Assembly (NCBI GenBank): GCA_963719875.1
Contig: CAVRDJ010000002.1
Location: 3,100,001-3,164,000 of the forward strand
Length of the DNA: 64,000 bases
DNA from: Palsa-360 sp963719875
Lineage (GTDB): Bacteria > Acidobacteriota > Terriglobia > Acidiferrales > UBA7541
Direction of reading: 5' to 3'
A program made the translations under genes and the position numbers. Under the pieces are notes generated by a model. The model saw nothing but the letters and a program-made list of their open reading frames with translations, was not told the origin of the DNA and did not search any database. Within the stretch, counting starts at the first letter, position 1. Each line of letters starts with the position of its first letter. This document shows, one piece after another, positions 8,015-17,341 of this stretch.

Positions 8015-10357
8015 ATGCGGAACAGCGAAGCGCAGAAATATGCGCGGTGGTCGCTCGCGGCGGCAGGGCTGCTGGCCGTGGTAGTTGCCGGGGTGTACCT
8101 GCGAAACGTTTGGCTGGCGCGCCAGGCGGAGAAGAAGGCACCGCCGGCCGTGCCGCCGACAGTCGAGCAGCTTTCGAACGAGTTTTCGTATTCCAAAGTC
8201 GAGGGGCAGAGGACGATCTATACCGTGCAGGCGTCCCGCACGACGGAGTTCAAGGAAGGCAGCCGGAATCTCCTCGAAGACGTTGCCATCGTCGTGTATG
8301 GGAAAAAAGGGGAGCGCAATGACACACTCGTTACCAAAGCCTGCGATTTCATTTCGAACACGGGGAAAATCAGCTGTGCCGGGGAAGTCGAAATCATCCT
8401 GCAGGCCGCACGCGCCCCGCAGGCGAGTGCAAATGCCATTCAAGTCGCGACCTCAGCCGTGACGTTTGACCGGGATTCCGGCGTGGCGCGGACGGACAAA
8501 CCGGTGACGTTCCATTGGCCGGCGGGAGAAGGGCGCGCCGTGGGTGTGAGCTATGATTCGAACAGTGGAACACTCCGATTGCTTCGAGGCGTCGAATTGA
8601 ATCTTTCCCCCGCGCCTGCCGCTCATCCTGAAAATACCGGTGCAACGGACGAAAAAATTGTGCACGTCGCGGGCAACAGCATGTCATTCCAGCGCGATAC
8701 GCGAAACGTGGTAGTGGATGGGGATGTCCATGCGCAGCAGGTGACGCACGAGCTTTCCGCGGAGAAATTGTTGCTGGAGCTCGACGCGGCATTCCGCGCG
8801 AAGCGGATTGTTGCCAGTGGCCATCCGCAATTGCATGATTTGGATCCTCAAGGGCGGCTGGCTCTGAGCGCCGACGAGATTGTCTCGGGGCTTCGGCCCG
8901 ACGGGTCGGTTGAGTCCATTGTGGCAACCGGGAACGTGCACGGCACGCGCAACACTCCTGTCGGCGGTGAAGGAATCGAAGCCGGACGCATTCAGGTGGA
9001 CCTCGCTACCATTGACAACATGCCTCGCCTGCTGACGGCGAGCAAGGGCGTCACGCTCACCTCCACAAACGCGTCTTTTAATGGCGGAACGCGCCACGTG
9101 CAGAGCGACGCGCTCGAAATCCACTTTTCCAGCAACTCCCGCCCGGGGCAGAACTTAGTGGAAAGCGTGAACACGCTCGCACCGGCGCGCGTCGATTGGC
9201 AAAACGTGGCTCTGGTGAACGGCAAGCCCGTTCCGCAATCGACGCGGATGGCGGGCAAGCAGATGAATTTGAAATTCGATGGGCAGAACCAGTTGCAACA
9301 GCTGGTGAGCACCGGCGGCGTGGAAGTGTCGCGCAAACTTGGCGACGCGCCCGACGAGACCACCGCCTCGCGCGAACTCACAGCGAAGTTTGACAAAGCG
9401 GGCGAATGGACGTCCATCGACCAAACGGGAGACGTCCATTTCCACGATGCCCAGCGCGCGGGCCAGGGAGAGCGCGCGCACGTGGATCGCGCCACCAACA
9501 TGGTCACGCTGGATGGCTCCGTGAGCTTTGCGGATGCGACGACGCGGACCACGGCGCAATCGGCGTCATTCGCGCAAGGGGCGAATACGCTGCGCGCCGA
9601 CGGTCACGTGCTGACCACGGATTTGCACCCCACGGCGGGGAGTATTTCGAATCTCGCGCAGGAGCCCGCGCACATTTCGGCGGAACACCTCGTCGCGGAC
9701 ACGGCGCGAGGGCACGCGGTGTACTCCGGAAAAGGACGATTGTGGCAGGGGCAGTCAGTGATCGAGGGGGACACGATCGAATTGGACAGCCCGACGCATA
9801 TTGTGGTGGCGAGGGGAGAAGTGCGCGGAGTTTTTCCTCAGGCGGCGTGGAATCCGAAGCCAGGAGAGGCGCCGGGGCAATCTTCGGGCAAAACAGCACG
9901 ACCGCCATCGAATCGGGCACCAGGCCCAGTAACGGGTCCCAGAACGCCGCTAGGGCACGTCAGCGGAGGATTGCTGACGTATTGGGAAACGGAGTCGCGC
10001 GCTCGAATCGAGCAGCACGCGAGGGTCGATTCAGAGCAAGGCTCGATCCAAGCCAACCAAATCGATCTCTTTTTTTCCGACAACGGTGCCGCAACAGGCA
10101 CCAAACAACTGTCGCGGTCCGTGGCGAGTGGAGATGTGAGCGTCCGGCAGCAGGACCGCCGGGGAACTTCGAACCGGGCCGAATACACGGCCTCGGAAGG
10201 CAAGTTTGTTCTTTCCGAGGGTAAACCAACTCTATATAGCTCAACTGGCGACACCACCACGGGGCGTCAATTGACCTTCTATTTTGCGGATGATAGGATC
10301 GTTGTAGATTCGGCGGACGGCTCGAAAACAGTGACGCTTCACCAGGTCGAGAAATGA
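8015..10357 (+). CDS. LptC/LptA (OstA-like) fusion, LPS transport protein
   Basis: 780 residues, far longer than LptC or LptA (each about 180-200). Residues 11-31 are a single transmembrane anchor (SLAAAGLLAVVVAGVYL). The first domain (about 50-200) resembles LptC: IYTVQASRTTEFKEGSRNLLEDVAIVVYG. It is followed by several OstA/LptA-type beta-jellyroll units with repeated signatures such as MSFQRDTRNVVVDGDVHAQQ, ADEIVSGLRPDGSVESIVATGNV, ATNMVTLDGSVSFADA and GDTIELDSPTHIVVARGEV. The role would be the periplasmic bridge carrying lipopolysaccharide from the LptB2FG transporter to the outer membrane. The lptB gene begins 6 bp after the stop, which supports this. A proline-rich stretch (about 612-645) may be a flexible linker. 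Confidence 0.85.
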   Translation: MRNSEAQKYARWSLAAAGLLAVVVAGVYLRNVWLARQAEKKAPPAVPPTVEQLSNEFSYSKVEGQRTIYTVQASRTTEFKEGSRNLLEDVAIVVYGKKGERNDTLVTKACDFISNTGKISCAGEVEIILQAARAPQASANAIQVATSAVTFDRDSGVARTDKPVTFHWPAGEGRAVGVSYDSNSGTLRLLRGVELNLSPAPAAHPENTGATDEKIVHVAGNSMSFQRDTRNVVVDGDVHAQQVTHELSAEKLLLELDAAFRAKRIVASGHPQLHDLDPQGRLALSADEIVSGLRPDGSVESIVATGNVHGTRNTPVGGEGIEAGRIQVDLATIDNMPRLLTASKGVTLTSTNASFNGGTRHVQSDALEIHFSSNSRPGQNLVESVNTLAPARVDWQNVALVNGKPVPQSTRMAGKQMNLKFDGQNQLQQLVSTGGVEVSRKLGDAPDETTASRELTAKFDKAGEWTSIDQTGDVHFHDAQRAGQGERAHVDRATNMVTLDGSVSFADATTRTTAQSASFAQGANTLRADGHVLTTDLHPTAGSISNLAQEPAHISAEHLVADTARGHAVYSGKGRLWQGQSVIEGDTIELDSPTHIVVARGEVRGVFPQAAWNPKPGEAPGQSSGKTARPPSNRAPGPVTGPRTPLGHVSGGLLTYWETESRARIEQHARVDSEQGSIQANQIDLFFSDNGAATGTKQLSRSVASGDVSVRQQDRRGTSNRAEYTASEGKFVLSEGKPTLYSSTGDTTTGRQLTFYFADDRIVVDSADGSKTVTLHQVEK

Positions 10358-10363
10358 TGTGGC

Positions 10364-11089
10364 ATGCTCAAGCTCCAGGCCGTCGAACTCAGCAAGTCCT
10401 ATCGAGGGCGAAAAGTAGTAGACGACCTCAACCTGGAGATCAGCCAAGGTGAAGTGGTAGGGCTTCTGGGGCCTAACGGCGCTGGGAAGACAACGACGTT
10501 TTATATCCTGGTAGGTTTAGCCCGGCCGGATTCCGGGCGCGTCCTGCTGAACGGGGACGACATTACGGACCTCCCCATGTACCTCCGGGCCCGCAGTGGG
10601 ATCAGTTATTTGCCGCAAGAACCTTCGGTTTTCCGGCAGCTTTCGGTCGAAGAAAACCTGATTGCGGTCCTGGAAACGCTGCCTTTAACCACAGAGCAAC
10701 AGCGCGACCGGCTTGAGGAGCTATTGGCGCAAATGAAGCTGGAAACGGTTCGATCTAACGGGGCTTACACGCTGTCGGGAGGCGAGCGGCGGCGGCTGGA
10801 GATTGCCAGGTCACTCGTGTTGGAGCCTGCCTTCATTCTGCTCGACGAACCCTTTTCGGGAATCGACCCTTTGACCGTCGTGGATATCCAGAAAATTATC
10901 AGCGATTTGAGCCGCGAAGGAATCGGCGTCCTGGTCACCGACCACCAGGTGCGTGAGACCCTGAGCGTGACTCATCGCGCCTACATCGTCCAAAACGGCA
11001 AAGTGCTTGCCGCCGGGACGCCGGCTGATCTCAGCGGCAATGCCGAGGTCCGCCGTGTCTATCTCGGAGATCATTTCCGTTTGAATTGA
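10364..11089 (+). CDS. lptB: LPS export ABC transporter ATP-binding protein LptB
   Basis: 241 residues, the normal LptB length. Walker A is GPNGAGKTT at 36-44, the ABC signature LSGGERRRLEIARSL starts near 137, Walker B is AFILLDEPFSG near 155-165 and the H-loop is VTDHQV. LptB dimerises under LptF/LptG and powers extraction of LPS from the inner membrane. It starts 6 bp behind the lptC/A gene and its TGA lies 5 bp before the rpoN ATG, so these genes are very likely one transcript. Confidence 0.95.
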   Translation: MLKLQAVELSKSYRGRKVVDDLNLEISQGEVVGLLGPNGAGKTTTFYILVGLARPDSGRVLLNGDDITDLPMYLRARSGISYLPQEPSVFRQLSVEENLIAVLETLPLTTEQQRDRLEELLAQMKLETVRSNGAYTLSGGERRRLEIARSLVLEPAFILLDEPFSGIDPLTVVDIQKIISDLSREGIGVLVTDHQVRETLSVTHRAYIVQNGKVLAAGTPADLSGNAEVRRVYLGDHFRLN

Positions 11090-11094
11090 CGCCT

Positions 11095-12597
11095 ATGAGC
11101 TGGCTCCAGCCAAAGCTTCATCTACGGGTCGCACAGAAGCAGATCCTTACGCCTGGACTGGTTCAGATGGTCAGCGTGCTGGCGCTGAACCGTCTCGAGC
11201 TGCGCGAGATGATCAATCAGGAGATGATCGAGAACCCGGTGCTGGAGGAATTGTCCGAAGAAAGCGTCACTCCCGAAGACTACAGCGACGAAACCTTCCT
11301 GAAAGCGGAAACCGAAAAAATTCCCGAGGTCGAGCCCCCCAGTCCCTTCGAGGATTTCGATGTCGCCTCGTTTTTCAACCAGTATCTCGATAGCGGCGGC
11401 GGAAATCCCGAGCGTGGCGAAACAGAAGTCATCGAGCGGCCGTCCTTTGACAAGTTCCTTTCTTCTGCGCAGGGGCTGACCGAACATCTCGCCTGGCAAA
11501 TGAGCGTGACGGTTTGCAATGACGTGGTGCGCGAGATCGCCGAAGCGATCATCGGAAACCTCGATGAGAATGGTTATCTGAGCGCCTCGCTCGAGGAAAT
11601 TTCGCAAAACGGAAAGTACTCGATGGAAGACGTCGAGGAAGCCCTGGCGGTGGTGCAGGAATTTGACCCGCTGGGCGTGGCTTCCCGCAACCTGCGCGAG
11701 TGCCTGCTGACGCAGCTTCGCACGCTGGACGGGCAAAACGCGCTGGCCATGCAAATTGTGTCCGAATGCTTGCCGAAGCGGCCCCTGGCGGCGAGCGAAG
11801 CCGAGGAGCTGAATCCGGAGACGCCGCTCGCAAGGCTGTTGCAGGCGAACCAGTTGAAAGAAATTGCGCGGGCGCTGAACCGGCCCGTGGAACTCGTCAA
11901 GCGCGCGGTGGACGTGATCAAGAAGCTCGATCCGCGTCCCGGGCTGCGCTACAACAAGACGCAGCCGCGCCTCGTCGAGCCGGACGTGTATTTCCGCAAG
12001 GTAGACGATCAGTGGCAAGTGTTCATGAACGATGATGATGTGCCGCAACTGCGGCTATCGCCCGTGTACCGCCGGCTGCTCGCGCGCGACGCCGCCGACC
12101 GCGAGGTCCGCAATTACGTCAAGGAACGCGTGACCGCCGCGATGCAATTGATGAAAAGCATCGAGCAGCGCAAGCACACCATCCTGCGAGTCTGCCAGAT
12201 CATCATTCAGCGGCAATTTGAATACCTGGACCACGGCGCCGACCACCTGAAGCCCATGATGATCAAGGAAGTCGCCGAGGAAGTGGGCGTGCATCCGTCC
12301 ACGGTCAGCCGCGCCGTATCGAGCAAGTACGCGCACACCCCGCAGGGAGTCCTGGAGCTGCGTTCGTTCTTTTCGGAATCGGTCAACGGCCCGGAAGGCA
12401 GCAACATGTCGCTGCAGACTCTGAAGCGCCTCGTGAAAAAAATGATCGACGAAGAGGACACCGCCCACCCGCTCACCGATGACCTGATCGCCAAAAAGCT
12501 CGACGATGCCGGAATCCACGTGACCCGGCGGACCGTGGCCAAATACCGCGAAGACCTGCGCATTCCCAGCACGCACCAACGCCGGGTCAAGGCGTAG
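11095..12597 (+). CDS. rpoN: RNA polymerase sigma-54 factor
   Basis: 500 residues from ATG 11095 (a TTG at 11086 would overlap the lptB stop). Region I is LRVAQKQILTPGLVQMVSVLALNRLELREM, the activator-interacting segment. An acidic region II follows (residues about 55-110), then the core-binding domain, an HTH (MIKEVAEEVGVHPSTVSRAVSSKY) and the C-terminal RpoN box RRTVAKYRE. Sigma-54 directs RNA polymerase to -24/-12 promoters and needs bacterial enhancer-binding ATPases. The lptB-rpoN linkage is widespread in Gram-negative bacteria. A ribosome-profiling-type factor (hpf) and ptsN, often found between rpoN and rapZ, are absent. Confidence 0.97.
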   Translation: MSWLQPKLHLRVAQKQILTPGLVQMVSVLALNRLELREMINQEMIENPVLEELSEESVTPEDYSDETFLKAETEKIPEVEPPSPFEDFDVASFFNQYLDSGGGNPERGETEVIERPSFDKFLSSAQGLTEHLAWQMSVTVCNDVVREIAEAIIGNLDENGYLSASLEEISQNGKYSMEDVEEALAVVQEFDPLGVASRNLRECLLTQLRTLDGQNALAMQIVSECLPKRPLAASEAEELNPETPLARLLQANQLKEIARALNRPVELVKRAVDVIKKLDPRPGLRYNKTQPRLVEPDVYFRKVDDQWQVFMNDDDVPQLRLSPVYRRLLARDAADREVRNYVKERVTAAMQLMKSIEQRKHTILRVCQIIIQRQFEYLDHGADHLKPMMIKEVAEEVGVHPSTVSRAVSSKYAHTPQGVLELRSFFSESVNGPEGSNMSLQTLKRLVKKMIDEEDTAHPLTDDLIAKKLDDAGIHVTRRTVAKYREDLRIPSTHQRRVKA

Positions 12598-12607
12598 GCT
12601 GGTCCGC

Positions 12608-13483
12608 GTGAAGCGCCGCAACGCGCGCGACGCCCGGCAACTGGTGGTTCTCACCGGCCTCAGCGGCTCGGGCAAGAGCACCGTTCTCAAAACCTTCGAG
12701 GATCTCGGCTTTTACTGCGTTGATAATCTTCCTGTCGCCCTGATTCCCACATTCAGTGAATTGCACATGCAGGCGGGCGGAGAAATCCAGCGGGCGGCGC
12801 TGCTGGTGGACGCGCGCGAAGGCGGCCAGCTTGAAAAATTGCCCGCCATCCTGCGGCAATTGCGCGCGGAGAATCCCGCGACACTGGTGTTCATCGAAGC
12901 GAGTGAGGACGCCTTGCTGCGGCGGTTCAGCGAGACGCGGCGGCCGCACCCGCTCGGGCATGACCGTCCGGTGCTGGAGGGCCTGCGCCGCGAGCGCGTG
13001 CTGATGGAGCCGATCCGGAAACTTGCCGACGTGGTCATCGACACGACCAAATTCAACGTGCATGAATTGCGGCAGTTCATCATCCGCCGCTTCCAAAAAA
13101 CGGACCGCCGTCCGATGATGGTTTCGCTCGTGAGTTTCGGATACAGGTACGGGCTTCCGGCTGACGCCGACGTGGTGTTTGACGTGCGCTTCCTACCGAA
13201 TCCCCACTTTATTCCGAAGCTGCGCAAGTATTCCGGCCGCGATCCGCGCGTCGCACGGTATATTCGTTCGTTTCCTCAAACCGGGGAATTTTTGCGGCGC
13301 GTTGAAGGCTTGCTGGTTTATTTGATCCCGCATTATATCCGGGAAGGGAAAAGCTATCTGACGATTGCCTTTGGCTGCACGGGCGGGCGGCACCGTTCGG
13401 TGACGCTGGCGGAAGCGGTGCGTAAGACGCTGCACAAAAGAGGATATGCTTCCAAAGTTGTGCATCGCGACCTGGCGAAGTAG
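12608..13483 (+). CDS. rapZ: RNase adapter / nucleotide-binding protein RapZ
   Basis: 291 residues from GTG 12608, 10 bp after rpoN. The N-terminal P-loop is GLSGSGKST (17-25), followed by LGFYCVDNLPVALIP, which is diagnostic of the RapZ/YvcJ family. The C-terminal half contains FLPNPHFIPKLR and the hallmark GCTGGRHRSV near residue 257. In enterobacteria RapZ senses glucosamine-6-phosphate and guides RNase E to small RNAs; in other phyla its partner is unknown. Position after rpoN is conserved in many bacteria. Confidence 0.95.
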   Translation: MKRRNARDARQLVVLTGLSGSGKSTVLKTFEDLGFYCVDNLPVALIPTFSELHMQAGGEIQRAALLVDAREGGQLEKLPAILRQLRAENPATLVFIEASEDALLRRFSETRRPHPLGHDRPVLEGLRRERVLMEPIRKLADVVIDTTKFNVHELRQFIIRRFQKTDRRPMMVSLVSFGYRYGLPADADVVFDVRFLPNPHFIPKLRKYSGRDPRVARYIRSFPQTGEFLRRVEGLLVYLIPHYIREGKSYLTIAFGCTGGRHRSVTLAEAVRKTLHKRGYASKVVHRDLAK

Positions 13484-13492
13484 GGAAGCTTT

Positions 13493-13557
13493 GTAGCGCC
13501 CGCCTTCAGGCGGGCACTCTGGATTCAAGCACATGCTCGCCTGAAGGCGAGCGCTAC
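13493..13557. repeat. GTAGCGC-type inverted repeat 1
   Basis: GTAGCGCCCGCCTTCAGGCG at 13493 is mirrored by CGCCTGAAGGCGAGCGCTAC ending at 13557, with about 20 bp between arms. It follows the rapZ stop by 9 bp and could act as a transcriptional end or mRNA-stabilising hairpin. Related copies occur at 22052, 32465, 41602 and 52128. Confidence 0.7.
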
Positions 13558-13688
13558 ACGGGAACCGTCGCAGCAACTTCCTGATTAGAGGCGACAGCGG
13601 GGCGCGGCGGCTTGACAAAAGAGCGGGCGATTCGTAGCGTACCAACGCCTGCGACATTCGCCCGTCTCACAGGGGATCAGCAATTTCT

Positions 13689-15539
13689 TTGAAGAAGCGA
13701 GAAGAACTCGGCCGGTTATTGCGGTATGTCATGCCGTACAAGATACGGCTCGCGATGGGAGTGGTATGCCTTTCCGTAGTCGGGCTGGCGGAAGGGCTGA
13801 TCGCGCTGATGATCACCCCGATTTTTGACCGCGTGCTCAATCCTGGAGCTCACGATTCCAGACTCCTCTTGCTCAAGAATCCGCTCACCCACCAAGCGAT
13901 TTATTTGAACTCCTTTCTCCCCTCCCGGATTCACAGTGTCGGTACGCTTTTCTCCGTTGCGATCCTGGCCGTATTTATTGGGAAGGGGATCGCGGAATTC
14001 CTTGGCAATGTGCTGGTGCAGTACGCGGGAATTGCGGGAGTCACCGATCTCAGGAATCAGGTTTATTCAAAGGTTATCCGGCAGCCCATTGGCTTCTTTC
14101 AGGAGCACACGACCGGGGGCCTGTTATCCACCGTGATCAACGACGTCGAGCGCGTTCGGAATACGTTCTCGGAATATCTGTCGCTCGGTTTCCGGCACAT
14201 CTTCACGCTGTTTTTCTTGCTGGCAGTGCTGTTCGCAACAAGTTGGAAGATGACGCTGGGCTCGATCGTGCTCCTTCCACTCGTCGTTTGGCCGGTCAGG
14301 ACGCTGGGCAAACGCATCCGGCGCTCCACGGAGAAAATCCAGGCCGGCGTGGGCGAACTTTCACAGATTTTGCAAGAGACGGTCAGCGGCAACCGCGTCG
14401 TGAAGGCCTTCGGGATGGAGGATTTCGAGATCGGGAAGTTTCGCGATTCGGCGCGACGCTTGCTGCGCGAGAACATGCGCTGGATTCGCGCGGCGGTGGC
14501 CACCTCTCCCCTGATGGACGTGTTGGGCGCCGTGGTGATTGTGCTGGTGTTGATGTACGCTCGCGTACAGATCAAGATGGGCGCAATGACCGCGGGGATT
14601 TTCGTCACGTTTGTCTACGCCTTGTTCAAATCCTACGAACCCGTGAAGGGATTGGGCACGGTGTATCAGCAATTTGAACTGGCCTTCGGAGCGACCGCCA
14701 AAGTCTTCGAATACATCGGCCGCGCGGAAGAACCCGCGGCGGAACCGGGGATGCGCGCGCTGCCTCCATTTTCGCAAATCGTGGAATTTGATCACGTAGG
14801 TTTCGAATACGATCGGGGTATGTCCATCTTGCAGGATATTTCGTTTGAGGCGCGCGCCGGCGAAGTCATCGCGATTGTCGGATCGAGCGGAGCGGGCAAA
14901 ACCACGCTGGTGAATCTCCTGCCGCGATTTTACCCCGCGACGTCGGGATCCCTGCGCATCGATGGGGTGGATGTGCGCGAAGTGACGCTGCGGTCCCTGC
15001 GGGAACAGATGGCCATCGTGACGCAGGAGACCATTCTGTTTAACGATACGGTCTGGAATAATATCTGTTATGGCCGGCCGGGACTGCCGAAAGATCGCGT
15101 GGAAGCCGCGGCCAAAGCGGCGCTGGCGCACGAATTCATCCTGGAATTGCCCCAGGGCTATCACACGATGCTCGGGGACCGCGGGCAGCGCCTCAGTGGC
15201 GGGCAGCGGCAGCGCATCGCCATTGCCCGGGCGATCCTCAAGGATTCCCCCATCCTGATTCTGGATGAGGCCACCTCCGAGCTCGATTCCGAGTCTGAAA
15301 TGCTGGTGCAGCGCGCGCTTTCCAACCTGATGCTGGACCGAACCGTGTTCGTCATTGCGCACCGGCTTTCCACGATCCGGCGCGCGGACAAGATCATCGT
15401 CCTCGAGGACGGCACGATTGCGGAAACGGGTACCCATCAGGAACTCCTCGGCCAGGGCGGAATCTACGCGCGCCTATACGAAATGCAATTCGCGGACGTG
15501 GATGACGCGGCAACGCCCGCGCCAAAGGCTGACCGATGA
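13689..15539 (+). CDS. msbA: MsbA-like lipid A export ABC transporter
   Basis: 616 residues from TTG 13689; AGGGGAT lies about 16 bp upstream. Residues 1-320 form a six-helix type-IV exporter membrane domain (MGVVCLSVVGLAEGLIAL, FTLFFLLAVLFATSW, LMDVLGAVVIVLVLMYA). The nucleotide-binding domain has Walker A GSSGAGKTT near 397, LSGGQRQRIAIARAI near 502, ILDEATSELD and the switch His in VIAHRLSTIRRAD. The fused half-transporter layout and position near lptB fit lipid-A/LPS flipping, although related exporters carry other lipids or drugs. It overlaps the yicC start by 4 bp (ATGA). Confidence 0.85.
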   Translation: MKKREELGRLLRYVMPYKIRLAMGVVCLSVVGLAEGLIALMITPIFDRVLNPGAHDSRLLLLKNPLTHQAIYLNSFLPSRIHSVGTLFSVAILAVFIGKGIAEFLGNVLVQYAGIAGVTDLRNQVYSKVIRQPIGFFQEHTTGGLLSTVINDVERVRNTFSEYLSLGFRHIFTLFFLLAVLFATSWKMTLGSIVLLPLVVWPVRTLGKRIRRSTEKIQAGVGELSQILQETVSGNRVVKAFGMEDFEIGKFRDSARRLLRENMRWIRAAVATSPLMDVLGAVVIVLVLMYARVQIKMGAMTAGIFVTFVYALFKSYEPVKGLGTVYQQFELAFGATAKVFEYIGRAEEPAAEPGMRALPPFSQIVEFDHVGFEYDRGMSILQDISFEARAGEVIAIVGSSGAGKTTLVNLLPRFYPATSGSLRIDGVDVREVTLRSLREQMAIVTQETILFNDTVWNNICYGRPGLPKDRVEAAAKAALAHEFILELPQGYHTMLGDRGQRLSGGQRQRIAIARAILKDSPILILDEATSELDSESEMLVQRALSNLMLDRTVFVIAHRLSTIRRADKIIVLEDGTIAETGTHQELLGQGGIYARLYEMQFADVDDAATPAPKADR

Positions 15540-16465
15540 AAGCTACAACGGCACTCACTGGAATTTATTCGATGACCGGCTTTGCGCAGGCCCGCGTCGA
15601 GCAGGACGGAAACTCCGTGCGAATCAATTTGCGAAGCGTGAACCATCGATTCCTGGACCTTCATCTTCGGATGCCGGATGGGTTCGAAGTGTTCGAATCG
15701 CGCATCCGGCAAGCCATTCGAAACCGCTTGCGGCGCGGCCACGTGGACGTGAACATTTACTACGAGCCGGGCGGAGCCGGCACAGTGGAAGTCAATCATG
15801 ATTTGGTCAAGTCCTACATGAACGCCGTGGAGCGGCTACGAAAGGAATTCGGCGTAAAAACTCAGCCGGACTTGGTGGCTCTCTTCCGGCTTCCGGGCGT
15901 GGTGGCGGCGCCGGGGGGCGCCAGCGAGCTGCAGAGCGAGGAAAAGCAAGAGAAGCTCGGCGAACAGGTGGAGGTCTGCCTGGAGCAAGCGCTCAATAAG
16001 CTGGAGACTATGCGGCGGTCCGAAGGGCAGGCGCTGACCACGGAAATGCAGGAGATCCTGGGGCAGATTGCCGCAAGGACGGCGGAAATCGAGACGCTGG
16101 CAGAGCGTGTGCGTCCCTCCATCGCACGCCGGCTGGCGGAACGACTGGAAGAGCTTCTGAAGGGTGTGCAGATCGATCCCATACGGTTGGCGCAAGAGGC
16201 CGCGCTGCTGGCCGAGCGCAGCGACGTAAGCGAGGAACTGGCCCGCCTTCACAGCCACGTCGAGCAGTTCCGAAAATTGCTCGCCAGCGCGGGCGAGGCG
16301 GGAAAGAAACTCGATTTTCTTTTGCAGGAGATGCAGCGGGAAGCGAACACGCTGCTGTCCAAGACCCCGGGGGTGGAGTCCGAGGGCCTGGCGATCACGG
16401 GCCTGGCGCTGGAAGTGAAATCCGATATCGAGAAACTGCGGGAACAGGCGCAGAACGTCGAATGA
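15536..16465 (+). CDS. YicC/YloC family endoribonuclease
   Basis: 309 residues. The start is coupled to msbA by an ATGA overlap; a later ATG after 11 codons (MTGFAQARVEQDG) matches the usual family start better and may be the true one. The N-terminal signature SMTGFAQ...NLRSVNHRFLDLHLRMP and the C-terminal segment KLDFLLQEMQREANTLLSK are characteristic. YicC enzymes are RNA-cutting hexameric proteins linked to stationary-phase survival and small-RNA turnover. The gene overlaps gmk by 4 bp, a conserved pairing. Confidence 0.9.
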   Translation: MKATTALTGIYSMTGFAQARVEQDGNSVRINLRSVNHRFLDLHLRMPDGFEVFESRIRQAIRNRLRRGHVDVNIYYEPGGAGTVEVNHDLVKSYMNAVERLRKEFGVKTQPDLVALFRLPGVVAAPGGASELQSEEKQEKLGEQVEVCLEQALNKLETMRRSEGQALTTEMQEILGQIAARTAEIETLAERVRPSIARRLAERLEELLKGVQIDPIRLAQEAALLAERSDVSEELARLHSHVEQFRKLLASAGEAGKKLDFLLQEMQREANTLLSKTPGVESEGLAITGLALEVKSDIEKLREQAQNVE

Positions 16466-17091
16466 CGCTGGCACAGGCACAGCAGCCTCTGGTGTTCATC
16501 GTTTCCGGACCTTCGGGGTCGGGCAAATCCACGCTGGTGCAAAAGATGCTGGAAGTGCCCGGCACGATGTTTTCCGTTTCATGCACAACCCGGCCGCCCC
16601 GCACCACGGAAAGCGCCGGAAAATGGTATGATTTTATTTCCGAAGTGGAATTCGAACGGAAGGTTCGCGCCGGGGAGTTTCTCGAACACGCCCGCGTTTT
16701 CGGAAAGCATCAGTACGGCACGCCCAGCCGGTGGCTGGAGGAGGCCCAGCGCAAAGGGCTGGACCTGGTGCTCGAAATTGACGTGCAGGGCGCCGAACAG
16801 GTAAAACAAAAGCTGCCCTTTGCGGTCGCCATCTTCATTCTTCCGCCCGCGAAGGAAGAGCTGGAACGGCGGTTGCGGGCGCGGGGGCAAGATTCGGAAG
16901 AGGCGATCGAGCGGAGGCTGGAACGGGCCCGGCAGGAGATTCAGCGTTACACGGAGTATGATTTTCTGGTGGTGAATGACGATGTGGAGCGCGCCGGACG
17001 CGAAATCCAGGCGATCACGGTGGCCGCGCGGTGTCTCCGCAGTTGCTTGAGCGAGCGAGCGCGCAAAATATTGGAATCTTTTGGAGGATAA
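16462..17091 (+). CDS. gmk: Guanylate kinase
   Basis: 209 residues. The P-loop is GPSGSGKST (16-24), followed by FSVSCTTRPPRTTESAGKWYDFIS, the GMP-binding segment with Ser/Arg and Tyr residues of the family, and VLEIDVQGAEQVK. The enzyme phosphorylates GMP to GDP with ATP. Normal family length is about 205. It begins inside the stop of yicC (ATGA) and its 3' end overlaps the ribosome-binding site of rpoZ, so yicC-gmk-rpoZ-coaBC should be co-expressed. Confidence 0.95.
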   Translation: MTLAQAQQPLVFIVSGPSGSGKSTLVQKMLEVPGTMFSVSCTTRPPRTTESAGKWYDFISEVEFERKVRAGEFLEHARVFGKHQYGTPSRWLEEAQRKGLDLVLEIDVQGAEQVKQKLPFAVAIFILPPAKEELERRLRARGQDSEEAIERRLERARQEIQRYTEYDFLVVNDDVERAGREIQAITVAARCLRSCLSERARKILESFGG

Positions 17092-17098
17092 CGATCTC

Positions 17099-17326
17099 AT
17101 GACGGCCGAGAGTCAGGCACCGGATAGCAAATTTGCATTTGTGGTGGTGGCGGCGCGAAGAGCGAGGCAGTTGATGCTCGGGGCGTCTCCACTCTTGGCA
17201 AATCCGCGCTCGCAGAAGTCCACCCGCGTGGCAGTTGAGGAGCTGGTAGCGGGCGTGCTCGAATATCAGTTGCCTGAAATCCCCGGCGATGCGGTGGACA
17301 AGGATGGGAAGCGGCGCAAGGTGTAG
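17099..17326 (+). CDS. rpoZ: RNA polymerase omega subunit
   Basis: 75 residues from ATG 17099, preceded by GGAGG at 17083-17087; a TTG at 17081 would overlap gmk and is less likely. The segment FAFVVVAARRARQLMLGA and KSTRVAVEELVAG correspond to the conserved omega helices that clamp the beta-prime subunit C-terminus. The gmk-rpoZ-coaBC order is a common bacterial arrangement and supports the call. Confidence 0.9.
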   Translation: MTAESQAPDSKFAFVVVAARRARQLMLGASPLLANPRSQKSTRVAVEELVAGVLEYQLPEIPGDAVDKDGKRRKV

Positions 17327-17341
17327 CGTCGCGGGATATTT

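Noticed and set aside
9406..10224. Long open frame overlapping the LptC/LptA gene in another frame
   Set aside because: High GC opens alternative frames; the LptC/LptA frame has clear domains and operon context.
13493..13557. Hairpin after rapZ as a classical terminator
   Set aside because: It has no T-run and belongs to a repeat family, so it was listed as repeat and not as terminator.
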